Positions 57,546-64,000 of a stretch of 64,000 nucleotides of DNA are shown piece by piece. The translations under genes were made by a program, and so were the position numbers. Where the stretch lies: contig JAKSZP010013311.1 in NCBI GenBank assembly GCA_022478985.1, positions 90,956 to 154,955 on the forward strand, given 5' to 3'. Numbering within the stretch: the first letter of the stretch is position 1; every line of letters starts with the position of its first letter. The notes under the pieces were generated by a model. That model worked only from the letters and a program-made list of their open reading frames with translations. It ran no database searches and was not told the origin of the DNA. Origin of the DNA: Massospora cicadina. Its lineage: Eukaryota > Entomophthoromycota > Entomophthoromycetes > Entomophthorales > Entomophthoraceae.

Positions 57546-57790
57546 CTACAATGGATCCAAAATGCAATGGTAACATGCTATAGTCCCCAAGCAACTTAGT
57601 GTTGTGGGCTCCCGCTGTACATATTCTTGACAGTGTGCAACGTTGGGCGCAATCTTCAGCTTTTTTACCAATTTAATACTTACAATGTTGATAGGTGCCC
57701 CACTATTAACAATTTCCCGAACATGAACCTTATTCACTGCAATATCCACATATGTACATTCAGAGTATGTATTAGAGTTGTATATTATAT
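57546..57790 (-). pseudogene. G4 aspartic protease
   Basis: VHVREIVNSGAPINIVSIKL is the retropepsin active-site block with Asp changed to Asn (NSGAP). KLKIAPNVAHCQEYVQ follows. It is in frame with the upstream gag-pro linker in a 218-codon open frame (58202-57546), the longest minus-strand frame in the window. Confidence 0.88.
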
Positions 57791-60390
57791 GAGTATTAGA
57801 TTGTAAGTTTGGCTCCAAGTGGGATCTCAGACTTGAGCAGATCTCTGGAAATTTCTCTGCTATTGTCTTCATGGGTTTGGCCACTTGCACATCCTGTAAT
57901 TCAGGCATATTGGATGAACATTTAGAATGGTTACTCAGCCCTTGATTGTTAAATTGTTTGGCATAGGGCTTTGTTACTTCAGCCTGAGCCTCTTCAGTAA
58001 CCTCCGGTTGCTTTAATTCTTTCACTTTGTCTTGATTGGTAACCATGTAGACATCATCAGCTACAATGTGGTTTAAGCTAGCTTTGGCCACTTCATTGGC
58101 CAAAAAAGCTTGCCAGGATTGGGCGGAATGTGCGTTAAGGCTTTCGTGGAGGTGGAGCATTCCGTCTCTACTCCACCTGCTCTTTTCCCGCTTTCTTTTC
58201 ATTGTTAATCTTTAAAGGCCACATTCACCCCTGTTTCTTATCTGGCTATCTGTAGCATTGGGAAGGTAAATGTCCCCTTTGGCCACAATTATGACAATAA
58301 TTGGCTCATATTGTTGATATTCTTTCAGACTTATGGGCCAATTCTCTCATTGTTCATTTTAATTTGGTTTTTTTTGGTCTCAAAGATCAAAATTTTGACT
58401 GCTCTTTGTGCTTATCGGGGCGTCAAAGCTACTTGTGCGCTGTCTCAGATAATTTGTAAGTTCTAATACTCCCATAGACCAATTAGAGGCCAAAATAAAA
58501 AGCATGCTTTAAGTTAAGGTATGGCTTAACAGCATGTTGCATGGCAACCATGCATCAAATTTGTCTATAGCATTTGATTTCTGTTAGACCTGAGCCTCAT
58601 GGTAAAATATGCCTGCAAAGTCTATGATGGACTCATTCTGCCGGAATTCAATATTTAGTAAAGTCTTTTTTCTGGCGGATAGTTTATCAGGGCCTCCATA
58701 TTGTCTTACAATGGAATTTTATTATACGAATAGGACCAATTGTCACCCAAATAGGGCATAACGTTATCAACACTATATGAGTCCAGACAATTATTGGAAT
58801 CTGTAGACTTTGCATGGTCTGATCCTCCATGCATAGCCTTTTAGAAATTTTATTAATGAATGTACATTTCTTTCTTTATCAAAATTAAGAAAATTCAAGG
58901 GCTTGAAGTCATAACGCCCATAATTGGCCAGAGGAGTTATTCTTTGTATAGGGTTCAAATGTCCTGAGGAATCTTCAGTCAGAATTGGTCTATGGTCATG
59001 ACTAGTGTTATCTAGAGTTGGGATGGAAGCAAGGATTTTTGACATCGAACAGGCGTCTAAAATATCTGTTTCATTATCCATCTCAGCTCCTGATGATTCT
59101 GCTTTATGAAATTGCTCTGAACTTCTTAAATTAGATTCCTAAATTTGGGCCTCATGTAGTTTCTTTATCTGTGTTCTGCATGAATACTTGGAGATTTTAC
59201 TGCTTTTCCCCCTCAAGGACTAGTCAGACAATTGCAATTTCTCTCCTTAAGGTCATTGCTTTCCATTCTTTAGATTTTACTTTTTTCAAAAGATAATTTG
59301 AGAGGCCAGTATATGCTTCACATCTTTGGTCAGATTAGCAGCATGGTCATTAGTTGCTGATAACTGTGTTTAAAGATCTTGTTTTTCTTTAGAAAGTTTG
59401 ATGTTCTTCACTTTCATGGACGAAATTTTTAAACAAAGTTCCATAAATTCTTCATAGATTCATGAAATTTCTTCCTTGTTATTTGGCCCTACTGGCATAG
59501 CAGCGAGATCTTTGATGCTCTTTTGCAATATGTCCAACTCAGTTCAGGTATACTCATCGAGTTGAACATTCATGTTTTTAAATTCCAAGTGATTTTTTGA
59601 GCAAACGTGACATCTTCAGTTAAACGTTTGGTCTGAGATAATAGAAATTTGGAGTAATTCTCCAATTTCTGGCAGCATATGCTGAAAATATTGACCCATT
59701 CGCTGGTCAGTTCATGTAATTACAGAACTTCAGCTTCAATTTTTGGAACTTTTTTATTAAGTTGATCTTCTAAAGTGGTTACTCTTCTGTGTGCATCAAT
59801 GGCCTGTTCCGTATTAATAACAATAGCCTTTCTAACTTCAAAAATCTGGAATTCAGCTTATCCAGTAAGTTTAATTGGGTAAATCGCTCCTCCTCTTGAA
59901 CTCAGTATACTTCTGAAAGATCTAGATTCTGCTGAGCCAGAATCCTTGGGTGTACTTGATTGAGGGCTGCACGAAACTAACCAAAAACTCTTTTGTTGCC
60001 TGTGTACAGTTGAGACGTTTGCCAGAGTTTCCATGGTCGCCTCTCAGTACCACATATACATTTCCATCTAGAAGGCCTGATCCTTTAAGTAGTAGAATAG
60101 CCCAAAAGATGGGTCCATCTACAATGAACCAATCCTGTAGCCATGGAATAGGGTCTCCATCATCTCCTTAACACTATTGGAGGTAAACTCAATAGGGCCA
60201 GTTGTTTCCACATGCCCCTCCCACCGTTATTAGATCTAAGGAGTATGAATTACTCTCCTTAGTATCTTATAGTGCAGTGTTGAAGTACTCAGTGATTTCT
60301 TAGTCACTGGTATCCATGTCGTCTTTTTCATATGTTCTAGCAGAATCTGCCTGGTATTCAGATAGATTATTCATAATAAAAGTGTAAAGT
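57791..60390 (-). pseudogene. G4 gag
   Basis: Minus 58299-58253 encodes CHNCGQRGHLPSQC, a perfect CX2CX4HX4C knuckle. Capsid-like debris lies at 58480-59081 (LNFDKERNVHSLIKFL). Positions 59150-59900 are Gln/Leu/Lys-rich and probably coiled coil. The N-terminal part to 60390 begins MNNLSEYQADSARTYEKDD, 20 bases after the primer site. Confidence 0.7.
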
Positions 60391-60408
60391 GGATTTTAGT
60401 GAGCACCA
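60391..60408 (-). promoter_or_regulatory. G4 primer-binding site
   Basis: The minus strand reads TGGTGCTCACTAAAATCC, two bases after the 5' LTR end. It shares TGGTGCTCACT with G2 and G8. Confidence 0.75.
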
Positions 60409-60410
60409 CT

Positions 60411-61457
60411 TGTGAGAAATTGAGACTAGCTCTCTTATTAATGTATTCATGCTTCGCTAATCAGAATCAGTTTCAGCTAATAAATAATTGATTATGCTAT
60501 GTGTCTTACAGTATTTTCTAACCTTTCAAAAGCTCACAAAGCTAAACACCAATAATTGACTCTTTTAGTCTCTTTTGGGTATATTTTCCCTCGCTAATTG
60601 GTAACTCTTCAGACACAGGTAATTATGACAAGCTCCCCTGAATGCTTGTCTAAAATTCATAATATGAAAATTGAATTAAGATAAGACAAAAATATGAATA
60701 TATGGAGAGATGATTTTATTTTAGGGCCAGGCGCTAATATTTTATAACTCTAGGGCATCTCCTGGCCATACTCATCTATTAGATGAGTTCATTAAAACCA
60801 CGCCAATCCACTATGGTTTCTAGTAGTGGTTATTAAAATATTCCCAAGTTAATTTGTCCCTTATATGAACTAAATTACAACCATTTAGCCCAATTGGTTG
60901 CACTACTACTCTCTTAATTGGGAAAAATATCAGGCTTAATATTACCACCTTAATGGTATAAATTCGCCTCTCAATCAGCCCGATTATGCTTGTCATACAA
61001 ATGATGAAATACAAAAAATGGGGAGAATAAAAAGATAGAGTTCAAATTATGATGCACCCCTAATCAGGACAATGTCAGGCCTCTCAATAGTACTAGGTAC
61101 TCCCTATTTGAGCCATCCATGTGCAAGTACTATCCTGCCAAATATGATGATTGACACACATTAAAATAGAACTCATTAATTATTTTTCCATTAAAATCGT
61201 AAATGCAACTAGGTTTGTGCCATAAATTCACTTTTTTCACCCAAGTTGATCCCATAATCAGACATAATGTAATTATATCATAGCTATTATTAGCTATGAT
61301 AATCAGGACGATTTAAGTACAATTGGGTTGGTTTTGGAATGAATTTAGTTATGTGGATAAATTGGGAAGGAGCAAAGGATCCATCAATGGGAGAAATCTT
61401 TTAACATGGATGGTTTTCTTGAAAAGTTCACTTTTAAGTCAATCATCAAAATTCCTT
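60411..61457 (-). repeat. G4 5' LTR
   Basis: Collinear with 52422-53471. TATA-like TATAAAATAT is on the minus strand near 60738-60747. The inverted repeat ATCATAGCTA / TAGCTATGAT is at 61277-61300. The partner differs by many substitutions and small indels, so the insertion is old. Confidence 0.88.
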
Positions 61458-61462
61458 AGGTC

Positions 61463-61830
61463 GATCTGCCAGTATCCATTAGCCAAGTACATGGTGGAAA
61501 TGCACTTGGACCCAGAGAGTTGGACCAGAGCGTTACTTTTCAGGGGATTGGGCGGCTGTCCTTCTTGGTGAGGTATTTTGGTTTGTGGTAGTCCATAACT
61601 ACCTGATGCCCACCATTCTTCATTTTTATGAGCAATAGCGGAGATTACCAAGGGCTTTGAGAAGGCACTAGTAGCCCCTCATCCAGTAAGCTTTAAGCTC
61701 CGTCCTCATGTTAATCTCCTCAACTTTTGATTTACAATAAGGCTTGTATCAAATAGACTTGGCAACAACAATAACATCAATGGTAATGCTCCAGCGCTTC
61801 ATATGTTCATAGTCAGTATCAGATTTGAAA
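61463..61830 (-). pseudogene. G5 reverse transcriptase, N-terminal half
   Basis: Minus 61651-61460 reads MVISAIAHKNEEWWASGSYG in a shifted frame and, at the G4 junction, STMYLANGYWQIDL, the palm block with the first catalytic Asp position. Together with 52421-51943 it forms one RT split by G4. Confidence 0.78.
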
Positions 61831-61959
61831 AAATGTCACTATATTACTCCAGTAGAGAATGAATTTTAAAAAAAAACTCAGTGGAAGAAATTTTTTTGGA
61901 AATTTGAACGTTGGTTAAAGCGCATATCATTTTGGTTAGTGGGTAGTCCCATATCTAGA

Positions 61960-62190
61960 ATAGACCCAATATCATGGACTTGGTGGATTTCCATAATTGG
62001 AATCAACAGGGATTTTTAAATCCCCTGATGCTTCTTTACAACCATATCCTTGTTAGTGAGATTCCCTAGCAGGGATAGATAGGTCGCTGGTAAACAGGGT
62101 CTAGGATACCTGGCAACACCAGAGGTTCCTTAGGACTTATTTCAGCAATTCTTGGTAATTTGAAAAAGACAGTTGCGGGGGATTTGCATA
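61960..62190 (-). pseudogene. G5 dUTPase-like domain
   Basis: In two adjoining minus frames: PRIAEISPKEPLVLPGILDP then VYQRPIY (motif 2 to motif 3, with LDP-x-Y in place of ID-x-D-Y), and LSLLGNLTNKDMVVKKHQGI (end of motif 3 and motif 4, usually L-x-NLT-x-KD-x-x-VKKGDRIAQL). This is the clearest dUTPase-type remnant of the window. One frameshift lies near 62085. Confidence 0.65.
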
Positions 62191-62544
62191 GTAATTTTAG
62201 GGTCTATCACCTTTTGTTCATCTGATTGACCACTACCTCCTCTGAAGCATATAATGGAAGGCCATCTGAGGCATTACGGAGTTTGGAAGCTTTTTTATGT
62301 TTTTGCTCGACGTGGTATAAGTAAGGTGAGGGCAGATGAAGGGTACTCAATTATGAATGTATATTCCTTCTTCTTAGGCTCATTAGTTGTAAAGGCTAGG
62401 GGAACTTCATAATTTAGAAAAGAGTATCCCTATTTAATATTAATAATTCCGTCATATTTAATCATGAATTGAGTGCCAACGAGTAGGGCATATGCGTTAT
62501 TGTTTCTTGCCACAGAGGGGGCAGCCAATAGGAAGTTTTTCAAT

Positions 62545-62805
62545 TTATATAGGTAGAAAAGAGTAAGCTAATAATAGCTCGCATATTTTAGGCCCTGCAG
62601 TTCCAAACTCATGTGAATAGTCTAGGTCAGGCGCAAACTTAATTTTGTTGATGAGCTTTGCAGAGACCATGTTCACTGGAGCACGAGTATCAAGTATGGC
62701 TAGAACACGCACTTTATTGATGACAACCTCTACCTTAGTTATTGTGCCATTAAGTGTAGGGGGAGGGCAAGAACCTTCTTTAATTGGAAAGTGGTGGAGA
62801 AGCAT
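62545..62805 (-). pseudogene. G5 aspartic protease
   Basis: VLAILDTRAPVNMVSAKLIN is the retropepsin block with Gly changed to Arg (DTR). KIKFAPDLDYSHEFGTAGPK and AYSFLPI follow, the shared tail of these proteases. Confidence 0.85.
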
Positions 62806-63129
62806 TGATCCATCGCAGGGTATTTATCTTTAATAGGTTGGAGATTATGAACCTGCTAGTAGATTGGTTCACTGTACCAATAAGCTCATAAGCACAACTA
62901 GTGGTGTCAATCACCTCAGAGAACCTCAACAACTATTGGAGACAGGTTCGTTAGGGCATCATGACTATCTCAATTCTTTCAGTCCTCAACCTATCAGGAA
63001 CCTGCACTTTTATTGGAGCTCTCAAGACATATTAGTCTGCATCTTAACCACCACCTTCAAACTCATCATCAGAGGGATTGTAAATGCACCTCAACGAGCT
63101 ACTAAGAGAGGCCTGAGAAATTAGCTTAA

Positions 63130-63990
63130 TCTCCTTACAGAGGAGGGCATTGTTGCTCTCATCTACCCTTTTTGACTTTTGAAGGGAGAATCATAGCTAC
63201 ACCAGCTTTTAGTAAAGGCGTTTGAAGTGTATAGCTTTGACTTTTGCCTTAGAAGTGACCGGCTTGGGATTCCTCATGACTGCAGGTTTTGAACTAAAGG
63301 CGCCTAAGGTGAAGCAGAGGAAGATTGAGGCGGCGGCATGGACAGATGTTATATTTTATCCACCTAGAAACCGCTCAGCAAGAGGAGATACAGGAAAGGT
63401 AATGACTGACTTCACCTATGAGCATTTCAACTTGACGCTGAGTGGTACGCTGCCCCATAAATGCCAATATATTCTGGCTATTCTCAAATGTGGAGGAGTA
63501 TTTTGTCGCAGTAGTTCTGCAGAAGCTGGGTTCCAGAGGGATACAGCTATAGAAGAGCCTGGAGGGGTCATAGTTGTTTTCCGCTTTGTAGCTCTTTGCA
63601 GAAGTTCAGGTTCATGAAAGTCAGCCACTGCAAGAAGTACCTCTTTAATATCCCCTACAGTTTGGAAGGTGAGCTTTACAGCGGAGATATGCATTGCTAA
63701 AAGGGATAAGAGGCAAAACTAGCCACTATATAAGCATTAGAATCATCTAGAGGAAGTACTTTGAGCAGTAACAGCGGTTGAGCTTTACTATAGAATGACT
63801 CAACAAACGAGGGGATTGGTTCTTCAACTTGTAGGATAAGGCACATAAAAGCCTGTTTATGCCGTTGAAAACTCTGCTTGGAACCAAACTCTTCAATCAG
63901 CGCTTGTATAACCTCCGCCCAGGTGGTAAGTGTGGCCACATGGGAACCATGATCTCCTGAGCCATCTGAATCAAGAAGGATAGAATATAC
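63130..63990 (-). pseudogene. G5 gag, partial
   Basis: The frame 63939-63697 reads TTWAEVIQALIEEFGSKQ, HKQAFMCLILQVEEPIPSFV and FYSKAQPL, the capsid block of retrotransposon gag (W-x-x-x-x-x-x-L-x-x-x-F then Q-x-x-x-x-SV-x-x-F). The frame 63694-63416 continues toward the nucleocapsid. No zinc knuckle was readable at 63120-63200. The gag start and 5' LTR lie beyond the right edge. Confidence 0.75.
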
Positions 63991-64000
63991 CTGGTTTTCT

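Larger units (their letters stand above)
52422..61457 (-). mobile_element. Gypsy element G4 with both LTRs, inserted in G5 RT
   Basis: LTRs 52422-53471 and 60411-61457 are collinear. The flanks share AGGTC (52417-52421 and 61458-61462). The host codons read YWQIDL on the right and DLSQINQEKC on the left, which joins correctly for an RT if G4 is removed with one duplication. Order on the minus strand: LTR, primer site TGGTGCTCACTAAAATCC, gag, zinc knuckle, protease, dUTPase-like, RT, RNase H, integrase, non-coding tract with a SINE, LTR. Confidence 0.9.

Noticed and set aside
1..64000. CRISPR arrays, bacterial operons, integrative elements
   Set aside because: No regularly spaced identical repeats and no prokaryotic gene organisation; the content is eukaryotic retroelements throughout.

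Overview
The window is eukaryotic repeat DNA. I found no host gene, rRNA gene, functional tRNA gene or CRISPR array. Almost every recognisable stretch is a decayed retroelement: Ty3/gypsy LTR retrotransposons with gag, protease, a dUTPase-like domain, reverse transcriptase, RNase H and integrase; LINEs with a Tad/L1-like layout (ORF1 with a zinc knuckle, ORF2 with endonuclease, reverse transcriptase and a terminal zinc motif); a tRNA-derived SINE; an ORF1-only LINE derivative; a compact LTR element; and three A-tailed insertions of 29-49 bp. The LINE reverse transcriptase resembles fungal Tad-type enzymes, so a fungus with a large repeat-rich genome is my best guess. A plant or another eukaryote cannot be excluded without a search.

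Element labels are mine. Left part: a minus-strand gypsy (G6, 12.9-14.6 kb) adjoins a minus-strand LINE (LINE-b, 8.3-12.9 kb), which is cut at 8264/8265 by a plus-strand gypsy (G0, 6.1-8.3 kb). G0 is in turn cut at 6100/6101 by a minus-strand gypsy (G1, 1-6100, running off the left edge). From 14.9 to 20.2 kb lie GC-richer ORF1-like tracts, gypsy G7 and the ORF1-only element at 18318-20216.

Middle part: minus-strand gypsy G8 (about 20.3-29.1 kb) carries a complete 1.6-kb compact LTR element at 23297-24915 inside its RT. Plus-strand gypsy G2 (from before 29.74 kb to about 49.5 kb) carries minus-strand gypsy G3 (30129-44953) in its gag. G3 carries the complete LINE-a (34417-39689), with a perfect 16-bp target duplication, between its RNase H and integrase.

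Right part: minus-strand gypsy G5 (from 49566, running off the right edge) carries minus-strand gypsy G4 (52422-61457) at the YWQID codons of its RT. G4 carries a SINE at 53870-54162.

Two themes connect the elements. Six gypsy copies (G1, G3, G4, G5, G6, G8) keep remnants of a dUTPase-fold domain between protease and RT, and several share a primer-binding site complementary to a tRNA ending GAGCACCA. Separately, the LINE, the ORF1-only element, the SINE and the micro-insertions end in related 3' sequences (YCCCY, then GGTTGG, then an A-rich tail). This suggests one LINE machinery mobilised four size classes of RNA.
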